64,000 nt of DNA from assembly GCA_965203505.1 (NCBI GenBank), contig OZ241880.1:930001-994000 (forward strand), given 5' to 3'. A program made the position numbers and the translations under genes. Below the pieces are notes generated by a model. The model ran no database searches and was not told where the DNA came from. It saw nothing but the letters and a program-made list of their open reading frames with translations. Below, in pieces: positions 51,639-60,653 of this stretch. Numbering within the stretch: the first letter of the stretch is position 1; the number at the start of each line of letters is the position of its first letter. The DNA is from Bin127 sp965203505 (GTDB taxonomy: Bacteria > Chloroflexota > Dehalococcoidia > Lucifugimonadales > Lucifugimonadaceae).

Positions 51639-53488
51639 CGCAGAACCCTCATGTCGCCAACGCGCATTGTGACGTTGTCACGATCTAGCTGTTCCAACAA
51701 TGCCAAGGAGTACTTCCTGCTGGTGCCTAGCAACTCGCGCACATCGTTGATCGATATCTCCATGTTCGAATTGCAGAAGTCTATTACCGAGTCGCGCATC
51801 TCATCGTACGCGTCGGCGGCGAACACGACATCTGGGCCGGCGCTCACTACTTCCCTGCGATCCGCCAACGCGCCCAGTAGTTCGTCATCGATCTTGTTCC
51901 ATGCCGGGGGAGAGTATCGATGCTCACGTAGAACCTCCAAATACCGGTCGACTTCGCGTTTTTGATCTGCCGAGAAATTCACAGCATGTTCGCTCAGTCG
52001 GACAGTGTTGCCATCTTCAGAGATCAGATCATCGCCCAAAAAGCTGGCAGCAACGGCGTCGAAACTGCTCCCCGTCAGTGTTAGACGGTTTCGCAGTTCT
52101 TCGCGCGGCATGCCTTGGCGCAATGGGTATCTCCGGTGGTAGTCCCGCAGTGCTTCAAGCGACGACTGGAGCATCGACGCGTGGCGAATTTGAGTTGTGT
52201 ATAACGGATTTGCACCTTGTGAGAGTTGGATTAGTCGGCCGCTAGATAACAAGGAATCGATGTCGGCGTCGATCTCAGCCGAGAGCATGTGCGTCGCATC
52301 GGCGATCTGATTAGGATTTGCGACACCCAAGGCATCTATGGTGTGAAAAACGACATCCTCGGATCTTCCTTCAGACAATATCCTGAGATGTTCAACGACT
52401 AGCTGGTCGTTGCGCCTGTGCCGAGGCGCGTCGACAACTAGCGCAGTGCCGCCTCCGAGCGTGTCGTTGCTATCCCGCACCACAAATCGATCGCCTTTGG
52501 TGATGGGGCGTGGGCTGCTCATCTTTATCTGCGCCCAACCATTTTGGCCGGATTTCAGCTCGTCTTGGCCAAGCAGACGTACGGTCGCAGGTTCTTCCCA
52601 TGTCCCGCCGTACAGCGTGACGTGGTGGTTGTGTTTGATCGGGCGTTTGGCATCCACGATTGACCTGATTGAAGCGTCGAACACCATGGTCGTGGCAAAT
52701 TGTCCGCGTTTGACCAACGCCTCACCACGCTCGATTTCGGTGTGCGAAACACCGCTCAGGCTAGCCGCGACCCGCGTGCCCGGTTGCGCGATTTCGACTT
52801 CCGACTTATGGCTCTGCAATCCCCGGACGCGCGCCGTTTCGCCTGATGGGAGCAGAGCCACCTCATCGCCGACATTCAGTTGACCGCCGTCCAGCGTGCC
52901 GGTAACCACAGCGCCAAAACCCGCGACGCTGAATGAACGATCGACGAAAAGACGAGGCCGACCGTTGTCGTTTCTTGGCGCTATATCCCTAGCGACGTCA
53001 GCAATCAACCCTCGCAATTCATCCAATCCGTCGCCAGTCTCGGCGGAAACCGCAACCGTCGGCGATCCCTCCAAGGATGTACCTTCAAGGATTTCGGAGA
53101 CTTCGATTTCGATCAACTCTATGAGTTCCGGGTCGGCGAGATCTGACTTTGTGATGACCACGATTCCGTCCTGAACTTCGAGTAGATCAAGGATCGCCAG
53201 ATGCTCGCGCGTCTGCGGCATCGGACCTTCATCACCGGCGACGACCAGCAAAGCCAAATCGAACCCGCCCGCGCCCATCAACATCGTCCTGACGAACCGC
53301 TCGTGCCCGGGCACATCGACGATGCTGATCTCCCGACCGTCATCTAGCTCAAGCCAGGCGAATCCGAGTTCGATCGTCATGCCACGGGTTTTTTCCGCGC
53401 CCAAACGGTCCGGGTCTATCCCGGTCAGTTTTTCAATGAGCGTAGACTTGCCGTGATCTACGTGTCCTGCAGTGCCTGCGACAAACAT
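51635..53488 (-). CDS. selB: Selenocysteine-specific elongation factor SelB
   Basis: 617 residues. Carries Sec-tRNA to UGA codons marked by a SECIS hairpin. GTAGHVDHGKSTLIEKLTG, TRGMTIELGFAW, DVPGHERFVRTML and TKSDLAD are the GTPase motifs of the SelB type. After three beta-barrel domains come winged-helix repeats (about 420-617), which bind the SECIS; the last one is in ISINDVRELLGTSRKYSLALLEQLDRDNVTMRVGDMRVLR-type sequence. Its presence shows that the organism decodes Sec. selA, selD and tRNA-Sec were not found in this window. Confidence 0.96.
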   Translation of the reverse strand: MFVAGTAGHVDHGKSTLIEKLTGIDPDRLGAEKTRGMTIELGFAWLELDDGREISIVDVPGHERFVRTMLMGAGGFDLALLVVAGDEGPMPQTREHLAILDLLEVQDGIVVITKSDLADPELIELIEIEVSEILEGTSLEGSPTVAVSAETGDGLDELRGLIADVARDIAPRNDNGRPRLFVDRSFSVAGFGAVVTGTLDGGQLNVGDEVALLPSGETARVRGLQSHKSEVEIAQPGTRVAASLSGVSHTEIERGEALVKRGQFATTMVFDASIRSIVDAKRPIKHNHHVTLYGGTWEEPATVRLLGQDELKSGQNGWAQIKMSSPRPITKGDRFVVRDSNDTLGGGTALVVDAPRHRRNDQLVVEHLRILSEGRSEDVVFHTIDALGVANPNQIADATHMLSAEIDADIDSLLSSGRLIQLSQGANPLYTTQIRHASMLQSSLEALRDYHRRYPLRQGMPREELRNRLTLTGSSFDAVAASFLGDDLISEDGNTVRLSEHAVNFSADQKREVDRYLEVLREHRYSPPAWNKIDDELLGALADRREVVSAGPDVVFAADAYDEMRDSVIDFCNSNMEISINDVRELLGTSRKYSLALLEQLDRDNVTMRVGDMRVLR

Positions 53489-53572
53489 TGGTTTGCGAGT
53501 GAAGTCCTCAATCGTCGATATGTATGGATTATCGAACGAATCGGCGATTCGTTCAGCCGAGATGAGCGGAAA

Positions 53573-54445
53573 CTACCGTTGAGAGTTTGATCCGGTCAAT
53601 CGCGGTAGGTCCATCCTGACGACAAGAACCAACGGGAACTCTTTCCAATGCACGCTCGACAAAGGGTCGCGCGCTTCCGAGTACTGTTCATCAGGAAATC
53701 GAGGTTCTTCGAAAGCGCTAAGGATGAATCCTGCGTCGAAGAACACTCTCAAAAGTTGTGAGATCGGCCGGTGGAAGTATCGGTGTGGTCGAGGCTGGCC
53801 AACGATTCCGATGCCGAGGTACGCCCGGGACTTCAGATAGTCCGGGACCCAGATGGCGAAGCGCTCCTCCACTCCGGACGAGGTGAATTCCCGCTCCAAA
53901 GTGGTCCGAGTGCCATCCGAATGGAACACCGGATGAAGAACGCTGAACACGAACCGGCCTCCGGGTTTCAGGAGTTTGCTCAACGACGAGGCGAGCGGCG
54001 TGATTACCGCCATGTCCATGAGACCCATAGTGCACACGGCTGCATCGAACGGAGCGCCCGGCATCGCCATCAGCGATTCCGCATTGGCTGCATTGCCGAC
54101 ATGGAATTCGATGTTGTCTTCGTAACCGACTGACCGCTCGCGTGCCTGTTGAATGAAGTTAGCAGCATGGTCAACAGCGGTTACCTTCGCTCCTTTATCG
54201 GCCATGCGCCGAGTGAACCGTCCCGCTCCACAAGCGATGTCGAGCAACCGCTCTCCCGGTTGGATATCCAACAATCGCTCCTGTGTCGGTTCGATCAGGA
54301 AATCTTGAGCGCTGTTTCCGTCGCCGATCTTGCCATCCCACCATCCCGATATTTCGTCCCAAATCTCTACCGCCTCATCCAGAAATTCCGGGAAGTCGAC
54401 GGAGTCGCTATCCGCATCGTGTGTGTCGGTGGCGTCTGAATTCAC
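53573..54445 (-). CDS. Class I SAM-dependent methyltransferase
   Basis: 290 residues, GTG start one base after the hemW stop. LLDIACGAGRFTRRMADKGAKVTAVDHA binds the methyl donor; FDAAVCTMGLMDM and LLKPGGRFVFSVLHP follow as usual. The C-terminal part (FHRPISQLLRVFFDAGFILSAFEEP) resembles small-molecule methyltransferases of the UbiE/type 11 kind. The substrate is unknown. Part of a reverse-strand operon with hemW and selB. Confidence 0.85.
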   Translation of the reverse strand: MNSDATDTHDADSDSVDFPEFLDEAVEIWDEISGWWDGKIGDGNSAQDFLIEPTQERLLDIQPGERLLDIACGAGRFTRRMADKGAKVTAVDHAANFIQQARERSVGYEDNIEFHVGNAANAESLMAMPGAPFDAAVCTMGLMDMAVITPLASSLSKLLKPGGRFVFSVLHPVFHSDGTRTTLEREFTSSGVEERFAIWVPDYLKSRAYLGIGIVGQPRPHRYFHRPISQLLRVFFDAGFILSAFEEPRFPDEQYSEARDPLSSVHWKEFPLVLVVRMDLPRLTGSNSQR

Positions 54446-54446
54446 T

Positions 54447-55700
54447 TCACTCCTCGTCAGTCAGGAGGAATTGTTCAAACACAGTGTTGCCGAGTAGTTT
54501 GCCGCGCCGCGTCAAAGCGATGCTGTCTCGCCGATTTTCAATCAACCCTGCGTTTTCCAAGTACTTGAGTTCGGCGGCGTAAAGATCGTCCAAAGACCTC
54601 CCAAAACGTCGCTCAAAATGCGTTTTGGAGATGCCTTCGGCGAGTCTCATCCCAAGCATCATAGTCTCCGATATCGCGGTCTTTTGTGATGTCGCCTCCA
54701 TGAAATCGACTGCGAATTCGCCTACTTCGATTTCCCAAGAATCTTTCGCGGTGTCGAACCGGCAGGATTGGATGGCTTGAATGTACCGGCGAGGGGATTT
54801 CATGTTGGCGAAACGACGTCCTCTGAGCGAGGAGTGTGCGCCGGGGCCGACGCCGAGGTACGGGAGGTTGAGCCAGTACGCCGAGTTGTGCTGTGACCTG
54901 AAACCGGGTTTAGCCCAGTTCGAAATCTCGTAATGTTCGTATCCGGCGTGAGCGAGCATATCTATCGCCATCTCGTACATATCGGCCGCCAAATCATCGC
55001 TGGGCGTCGGTAGTTTGCCCACCTGCACGTCACGATGGAGCGGCGTGCCAGGTTCTATCTGAAGGCCATACAACGAGAAATGTTCGGTGTCTAAGTCCAC
55101 CGCACGCAAAAGCGATTCCCGCCATTGACCAATGGTCTGATTCGGTAGTCCGAACATCAAATCGATGTTGATGTTTTGGAAACCTGCGGCGCGGGCGATC
55201 TCCACGGCTTCGGACGCCGCGGTTGCAGAGTGACGACGCGACAAAGCGGCCAGAATCCCGTCGTCGAACGACTGCACGCCGATGCTGATCCTGTTAAATC
55301 CAGCGTTCACCCAAACAGTGGCCTTCTCGGCGCTTAAATCATCGGGATTGGCTTCTAACGTAATCTCTGCGCTTTCATCCAAAAACATGTGGTCGCGGAT
55401 CACCTCTAGCAAACGAGTGATCGAGTCCTCGGGTAGGTAAGAGGGCGTACCGCCTCCGAAAAACACGGTGTAAACATTTGGTCGACCGAGGCGTTGACCC
55501 CACAATGCGACCTCTTTGGACAAGGCGTCGACGAACGATGGCATCAAGGTTTCGATGCCTTCGTACGTGTTGAAGTCGCAGTAGTTGCACTTGGAGAGGC
55601 AAAACGGGATGTGGACGTAAAGCGCGATCGCCGCACGCCCATCTTGCGAAAAATCCCAAGCGTCGACGGTACTTGTTTCTTTGAGGCTAGGGGTGGTCAT
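54447..55700 (-). CDS. hemW: Radical SAM haem chaperone HemW
   Basis: 417 residues. ALYVHIPFCLSKCNYCDFNTYEG contains the CxxxCxxC cluster motif with the extra Cys-free spacing of HemW, and FFGGGTPSYL, ISIGVQSFDDGIL and NIDLMFGLPNQT follow. Formerly annotated as oxygen-independent coproporphyrinogen oxidase; HemW lacks residues needed for that and instead delivers haem. The C-terminal domain is complete (LYAAELKYLENAGLIE). Confidence 0.92.
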   Translation of the reverse strand: MTTPSLKETSTVDAWDFSQDGRAAIALYVHIPFCLSKCNYCDFNTYEGIETLMPSFVDALSKEVALWGQRLGRPNVYTVFFGGGTPSYLPEDSITRLLEVIRDHMFLDESAEITLEANPDDLSAEKATVWVNAGFNRISIGVQSFDDGILAALSRRHSATAASEAVEIARAAGFQNINIDLMFGLPNQTIGQWRESLLRAVDLDTEHFSLYGLQIEPGTPLHRDVQVGKLPTPSDDLAADMYEMAIDMLAHAGYEHYEISNWAKPGFRSQHNSAYWLNLPYLGVGPGAHSSLRGRRFANMKSPRRYIQAIQSCRFDTAKDSWEIEVGEFAVDFMEATSQKTAISETMMLGMRLAEGISKTHFERRFGRSLDDLYAAELKYLENAGLIENRRDSIALTRRGKLLGNTVFEQFLLTDEE

Positions 55701-55741
55701 CTATCCGTACCGTACGGCCCAACCTCGGGTGAGGGTGGTCT

Positions 55742-56401
55742 CTACGGCGGTGTCCAAAGGCCGCCCGATGAGGACTGACTTCCGGCAACAGTCCCAGCGG
55801 ATTGCTGCTGCGATTCTCGCTGAGCGCGTTCCATCATCTCGCGCCGCGCTTCCTCCATCTTGGCTCGCAACCAACGCTCCAGCTGATCGAGTTCAGGTGG
55901 CGATACGATGAATCTCTCGACGCGGTCAGGTATAGGCAACTGTTCCGAAATCGCCAAGACCAAAGCAGATTCGTCGTCGCCGATGGCATCATTCAGCCTC
56001 TTCATCAGATGCTCGTCGCGTTGTCCGGCAGCCTCGGCTTGCCCGGAAGCGACGATTCTTCGAACTTTTTCGGAAACGAGGTTTTGGGATGCACACTGTC
56101 CCCAATCGATGAGTTGGCCCAACAACTCGGCGTCTTCAAACTCTTCCACCGTGGCGCCATTGCCTACGAGATACCGGACCAAGGAATGAGCTTGCGGGTT
56201 GGCTTGGCTCAACTGCACCAACGCATCTTCCCCGCGTCCCGTGACCGTTTCGACGAATACTCGCTTGATGGGCCCTGATGAAACCATCTGGCGGTCGAGT
56301 TGGTTTCGGACCGCTGACCAATAGTCGGATAGCACGGCGTCGTAGCCATCCAATCCTTGGAAGGGTTGTACCAGGCGAACGATGAATAAGGATCGAGTCA
56401 T
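55742..56401 (-). CDS. Unknown conserved-type protein
   Basis: 219 residues. The first half is alpha/beta (FIVRLVQPFQGLDGYDAVL) and includes VFVETVTGRGEDAL and ELLGQLIDWGQCASQNLVSEKVRRIV; the C-terminus is a charged helix rich in Arg, Glu and Gln, ending in a disordered SGG-rich tail. I do not recognise a family. It lies 41 bases before hemW and 72 bases after the YchF-like gene on the same strand, so it belongs to that operon. Confidence 0.65.
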   Translation of the reverse strand: MTRSLFIVRLVQPFQGLDGYDAVLSDYWSAVRNQLDRQMVSSGPIKRVFVETVTGRGEDALVQLSQANPQAHSLVRYLVGNGATVEEFEDAELLGQLIDWGQCASQNLVSEKVRRIVASGQAEAAGQRDEHLMKRLNDAIGDDESALVLAISEQLPIPDRVERFIVSPPELDQLERWLRAKMEEARREMMERAQRESQQQSAGTVAGSQSSSGGLWTPP

Positions 56402-56473
56402 TTCAAGCTTCGTCGATTTGGTTTAGTTTGCTCAACATGTGGATCAGTGGCGCATCCGGTGGTGATTTCTGCT

Positions 56474-57577
56474 TTACACGGAGAACAGGAAGTTAGCCAA
56501 GTCGCCGTCTTGAAAGGTGTAGTTACGCCCTTCTTGCCTCAAAACGCCCTGATTGCGCGCTTCCACCATGCTACCGCACCGCACAAAGTCGTCGTAGCCT
56601 ATCACCTCGGCTCGTATGAAGCCGCGTTCCATGTCCGAGTGAACTATCCCAGCGGCTTCGGGCGCACTGGACCCTTTGCGAAAATGCCATGCTCGAGCCT
56701 CGCGTTCAGACGCCGTGTAGAAGGTTTGCGTATCCAAACAGTCGAGGCACGCGTCCATCAGGGTCTCGCTGTCGTCGCGTACCATGCCGAGCACGTCCCT
56801 TAATTCCTTCGCTTCGTCATCTTCCAGATTGCGTAATTCCTCCTCGGTCGAGCCGCTGATGGGCACGATTCGCGTGTCGGCCCCGATGGCATCTACGCCC
56901 AACGTCTTAACGGCGTCATCGTAGAGCTTGGCGGGATCGATTTGGATTTCGTTTTCGCCGACATTTACCGCAATAACCAAAGGCAGAGCGCTGAGCAAGA
57001 AGGTACCCGAAAGCGCTCTCGCTTCTGCCTCGTCTAGTTCTAGCGACCGAATTGGTGTGCCATCTTCCAATCGGACTTGAGTTTTTTTGAGGGATTCGAT
57101 GTTCGACAGCGCCTGGCCTCGTTCGGAAGACTTGAGGGCTTTCATCCCCGTTTCGATGCGTTCGACTCGACGGTCTAGGAGGGCGATGTCGGCGAAAAGA
57201 ATTTCGAAAGCGAGTTTTTCGAGGTCGCGCTCCCAATCGACCGAACCATCCGGATGGGGCGTGGAAGAATCGTCGAAGGCGCGAATCACGACGACCAGGG
57301 CTTTTGCTTTCTGCAAAGAGTTGACGGTTTCGCGCGAGAGCACTGAGCCAGAAGAGTAATCGACGGGCATATCCCAGAATGTCATCTCGGCCGCGACCTT
57401 GCGCCTGGCCTCAAACGCGGCGCTGACAAAATCCAACCGCCCATCTGGTTTGGCACCAACGCCGATATTCACCGATTTGATCGCACCGTACTGTCCCTTA
57501 TCAGCCGACGCTCGGGTGAGTGCGTTGAACACCGTTGTCTTGCCGGATGCGGCGAGTCCGATTATGGCTGTGGACAT
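56474..57577 (-). CDS. YchF/Obg-like GTPase, divergent
   Basis: 367 residues. The layout matches YchF: N-terminal G domain, inserted helical part (about 130-200) and C-terminal TGS domain ending in RRCGS-like and GNYTFQDGDLANFLFS-like sequence (CGSMVEARNQGVLRQEGRNYTFQDGD). Motif G1 is GLAASGKTTVFNAL instead of GLPNVGKST, G3 is DMPVDYSSG instead of DIAGL, and G4 is NVGE. YchF prefers ATP because of its changed G4. The altered G1 and G3 point to a distinct subgroup. Function is likely ribosome-linked, by family. Confidence 0.82.
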   Translation of the reverse strand: MSTAIIGLAASGKTTVFNALTRASADKGQYGAIKSVNIGVGAKPDGRLDFVSAAFEARRKVAAEMTFWDMPVDYSSGSVLSRETVNSLQKAKALVVVIRAFDDSSTPHPDGSVDWERDLEKLAFEILFADIALLDRRVERIETGMKALKSSERGQALSNIESLKKTQVRLEDGTPIRSLELDEAEARALSGTFLLSALPLVIAVNVGENEIQIDPAKLYDDAVKTLGVDAIGADTRIVPISGSTEEELRNLEDDEAKELRDVLGMVRDDSETLMDACLDCLDTQTFYTASEREARAWHFRKGSSAPEAAGIVHSDMERGFIRAEVIGYDDFVRCGSMVEARNQGVLRQEGRNYTFQDGDLANFLFSV

Positions 57578-57688
57578 GCGGAGTCTTGGACAGAATAAAG
57601 TAGGCGAGCCAAGATTCGATTATAGAAATCCGGTATTCAGGCAATCACAGGTAAGCAGATCAAGGTGTTCATTTAATCTGATAACGAA

Positions 57689-58663
57689 ATGATTCGAGTT
57701 ATCCATGGCGACGACGAGTTCAGCATTTCTAACGCGCTTGAATCGCGCCTGAACTCCTTAGGCCCACCAGACCTGCGCGCACCCAACGTGACGACGTTCG
57801 AAGCGCCCAACGTCCAGATGGCTGAGGTTTTCGCAGCTGCGCGCATATCGCCGTTTTTGACGGATCATCGCGCGATCGTCGTCAAAGGCATGCTGAAGCC
57901 GCTAGACACGCGCGGCGAAAAAGTCAGAGCCGACTGGGAAAAATTCGGCGATCGCATCTCAGGCGAAGCGATGCAGATCACCAACGAACTGATATTCGTC
58001 GAGACTGTTCCGTTGCGCATGAACGCTAGATCATTGAAAACGCTGGCTGCGCTGGCTGAGGTGGAGGAATACCGGGTGCCGGGCAGACGCGAACGCATGG
58101 GGTGGATTCACGGACGTTTCGAGTTCCATGGTGTCTCTGCAACCGCGTCGGCGATCGGCCGTTTCGACGCAATCGGAGGAGATGACACTAGGCGGCTCGA
58201 TAGCGAGATACAGAAGCTCGCAATTTACGCCAACGGCAAAACACTGCAACCCAGCGACATCGATCTGATGGTCGCCGATGTCAGCGAAGATCGAATCTTC
58301 AACGTGATGGACGCGATCATCGAGGGCAAACATCGACAAGCGATCAGCGGCGTACAGAACTTGGTTGCGAACGGAGAGGCGATTGAAGGGATATTCGCGT
58401 TGCTCACGCGCCAGGTGCGCCAATTGATCATCGCCGCGCACATGCTGGAAAGGGGTTCAAGGAACTCCGAAATCGGTCAAAGACTTCGCATAAACTTCCC
58501 GTGGCTTCTCGATAAGACTTGCAGACAGGCGCGGAGCGTTGGATCTGTCCGCCTAAAGGCGATGCATCTGCAGATGTTGGAGATCGACGAGGGGATGAAG
58601 ACCGGTCGCATTGATCGCCGTTTGGCGGTTGAAATGCTGGTATCAGCGTTATCGGCTAGATGA
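57689..58663 (+). CDS. holA: DNA polymerase III delta subunit
   Basis: 324 residues. Part of the clamp loader; binds the sliding clamp. MIRVIHGDDEFSISNALESRL, ARISPFLTDHRAIVVKGM and DTRRLDSEIQKLAIYANGKTLQPSDIDLMVADVSEDRIFNVMDAIIEGK follow the HolA order. The C-terminal collar domain is complete. Divergent from the YchF-like gene, 111 bases apart. Confidence 0.92.
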   Translation: MIRVIHGDDEFSISNALESRLNSLGPPDLRAPNVTTFEAPNVQMAEVFAAARISPFLTDHRAIVVKGMLKPLDTRGEKVRADWEKFGDRISGEAMQITNELIFVETVPLRMNARSLKTLAALAEVEEYRVPGRRERMGWIHGRFEFHGVSATASAIGRFDAIGGDDTRRLDSEIQKLAIYANGKTLQPSDIDLMVADVSEDRIFNVMDAIIEGKHRQAISGVQNLVANGEAIEGIFALLTRQVRQLIIAAHMLERGSRNSEIGQRLRINFPWLLDKTCRQARSVGSVRLKAMHLQMLEIDEGMKTGRIDRRLAVEMLVSALSAR

Positions 58664-58742
58664 ACTGGACCACGCGCAGTCGATCCATATCCGGCGTTTG
58701 GCGAAACTCAAGGCGTCGCGAATTCGTATCCTAGATTCAGTT

Positions 58743-59714
58743 ATGCCTCGTAAACGCCACGCCATTGCTTTGACGGTTGCTTTGCTTGCAACGTCGCTCC
58801 TGCTCGCCGGAGCGCTATCTGCCTGCCAGCAACCCGATCCGACACCGATGCCGACACCGGTGCCGCCGACACCGACTGAGGTCGTGATGCTGCCTCCGGT
58901 GGATACCCCCACGCCGACTCCTGAATTGACGCCGACATCGACGGTCACAGCGACGCCCACGGTGACTCCGACACCCGCGACGCGCGAGACGGTCAGCATG
59001 TACGCGTCAGCCCATCGGACTCTCGACCGCGGGGAATTCAAAGACGCGGAGCGAAGATTTTCCACTATCGTCGAGATTGAACCCGTGTTCGCCCGAGCAT
59101 GGGCAGGTCGTGGGCAGGCTCGCATGATGCAGGGCGAGCTTGAGGACGCGATGGTTGACTATGACCGCGCGGTGTCTTTGCGACCGAATGTGGGTTCGAT
59201 CTACGGTCAACGGGCGATGGTGCGGGTTTCGATGGGAGACCTCGCGGGCGCGAAACGCGACGCTTTACGCGCGCTGGAATTGGATGACGAACAGGTCAAT
59301 GCATATCTCGTGTTGGGACGTGTACGCGCCTCGGAAAACGATTACGATGCCGCATCTCAGAACTTCCGCACAGCGATCGCATTGGCACCTGACGAGGGTG
59401 GCGTTTACTGGTGGCGAGGACGGTACCACCGCGATGTCGTGCTGGATGGCTCGGCGGCATACTCCGATTTCAGCTATGCAATCGAATTACAACCAGCTCA
59501 GGCATCCTACTATTTGGATCGGGCGATATTACTGCTGCGGGCTGGAAGGTACGCCGAGGCCAAATACGACCTAGAGGAAGCGATTTCGTTGTCGCAAGAT
59601 CCCAAACTGCCCGAAATGATCGAACGTGCTGAGGATTGGTTGGCCTTCATCGAAGAACAGGCCCCAGGTGTAGAGCCGGCACCGCCACCGCCTGCGCCGC
59701 CGCCAGTGCGATAG
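58743..59714 (+). CDS. TPR lipoprotein with Pro-Thr-rich linker
   Basis: 323 residues from the ATG at 58743. A signal peptide ends in the lipobox ALSAC. Residues about 30-85 are made largely of Pro and Thr (PTPTPELTPTSTVT), a stalk typical of surface lipoproteins in Chloroflexota. Then follow about five tetratricopeptide repeats (for example YASAHRTLDRGEFKDAERRFSTIVEIEP), which bind other proteins. The tail is Pro-rich. An upstream in-frame start overlaps holA and lacks a signal peptide. Confidence 0.85.
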   Translation: MPRKRHAIALTVALLATSLLLAGALSACQQPDPTPMPTPVPPTPTEVVMLPPVDTPTPTPELTPTSTVTATPTVTPTPATRETVSMYASAHRTLDRGEFKDAERRFSTIVEIEPVFARAWAGRGQARMMQGELEDAMVDYDRAVSLRPNVGSIYGQRAMVRVSMGDLAGAKRDALRALELDDEQVNAYLVLGRVRASENDYDAASQNFRTAIALAPDEGGVYWWRGRYHRDVVLDGSAAYSDFSYAIELQPAQASYYLDRAILLLRAGRYAEAKYDLEEAISLSQDPKLPEMIERAEDWLAFIEEQAPGVEPAPPPPAPPPVR

Positions 59715-59728
59715 AAGTTACACGCATT

Positions 59729-59764
59729 TGAGCCGATTTCCGGGCATTTGACCCGATCGGCTCA
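59729..59764. terminator. Hairpin between convergent TPR and methyltransferase genes
   Basis: TGAGCCGAT (59729-59737) pairs with ATCGGCTCA (59756-59764), and CGGG/CCCG pair again inside the loop. It covers the stop codon of the reverse gene. No T run on either side. Confidence 0.5.
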
Positions 59765-60550
59765 CGCTGCTTCGCATACGAAGATCATCTCTTCGCTGTC
59801 AGGCATCAACGCCGATCCATCGAAGTCTCCGTACACCGAAGTTGCGTGCAATCCTGCTTCATCCAGCATCTCAATGACTTGGTCGTGATGCAGATACCGA
59901 AACAAGACGTTAAGCTGTTCGCGATCTATCACGGTCCCGTTCGCGTCAAGCGTTTCGATCGTTTGCAGGCAGCGGTTCAACTGGTTTCGCTTATCGAATT
60001 CGTTGGTCCCAGTTAAAACGTGCCGCAATCCTCGGTCTTCGTCTTGGACGACACCCAAAAGGAACGTTTCTCCGGGTTCGCCGTTGATCAGGTCGTCTGA
60101 CGGATTGAAGAGATTGAAGATCAGCTTGGCATCGTCGGCCATATGGTTCGCACACCTCTTCAGTGTTTCGAGTTGACGGCCTCTATCCGTTTCGAGTGCG
60201 AGCGTGTGGGCAGGAATGATGACCAGATCGAAATCGGTTTTTTCGAGGTCCAATTCGACGATGTCCGCACGAATCAACTTCAGTTTGCCGTCCAACGGTG
60301 CGCGCGAGGACTTTTCTCGTGCCCGCTCCAACATTGGCGTGTTCAGATCGACGCCGGTGATTTCATGACCCATCGCGGCCGCCGGAATGGCGATCCGTCC
60401 CGTGCCAACACCCAGCTCCAGCACCGAGCCTCCGCATCGTTGGATGGCGTTCAGGTAGTAGTCCAGTTCGCCTTCCGGTGCCGCTTCGTAAAAGATGTCG
60501 TAACGCTCAGCCCATCGAGCGTAGTCCATCTGGTCATTGTTTTGTTTCAC
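59762..60550 (-). CDS. Class I SAM-dependent methyltransferase
   Basis: 262 residues from a GTG at 60550; an ATG at 60529 is equally possible, and the longer frame up to 60754 overlaps the divergent gene and has no matching sequence. WAERYDIFYEAAPEGELDYYLNAI precedes the SAM motif VLELGVGTGRIAIPAAAMGHEITGVDLN, and LIRADIVELDLEKTDFDLVIIP follows. The later part resembles methyltransferase domain 25 proteins. The substrate is unknown. Confidence 0.8.
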   Translation of the reverse strand: MKQNNDQMDYARWAERYDIFYEAAPEGELDYYLNAIQRCGGSVLELGVGTGRIAIPAAAMGHEITGVDLNTPMLERAREKSSRAPLDGKLKLIRADIVELDLEKTDFDLVIIPAHTLALETDRGRQLETLKRCANHMADDAKLIFNLFNPSDDLINGEPGETFLLGVVQDEDRGLRHVLTGTNEFDKRNQLNRCLQTIETLDANGTVIDREQLNVLFRYLHHDQVIEMLDEAGLHATSVYGDFDGSALMPDSEEMIFVCEAA

Positions 60551-60653
60551 GGCTATTGGATTATCCTTTATGCTTGCGTCGCGAAGGTCAAGATCTGATG
60601 AGCGACGCAAACGTAACGACATCGGACTCAAGTAAATCACGGGTTGTGACAGA

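Noticed and set aside
53489..53572. tRNA-Sec beside selB
   Set aside because: The gap is only 84 bases and lacks a T-loop or cloverleaf; no tRNA T-loop was noticed in other gaps either.
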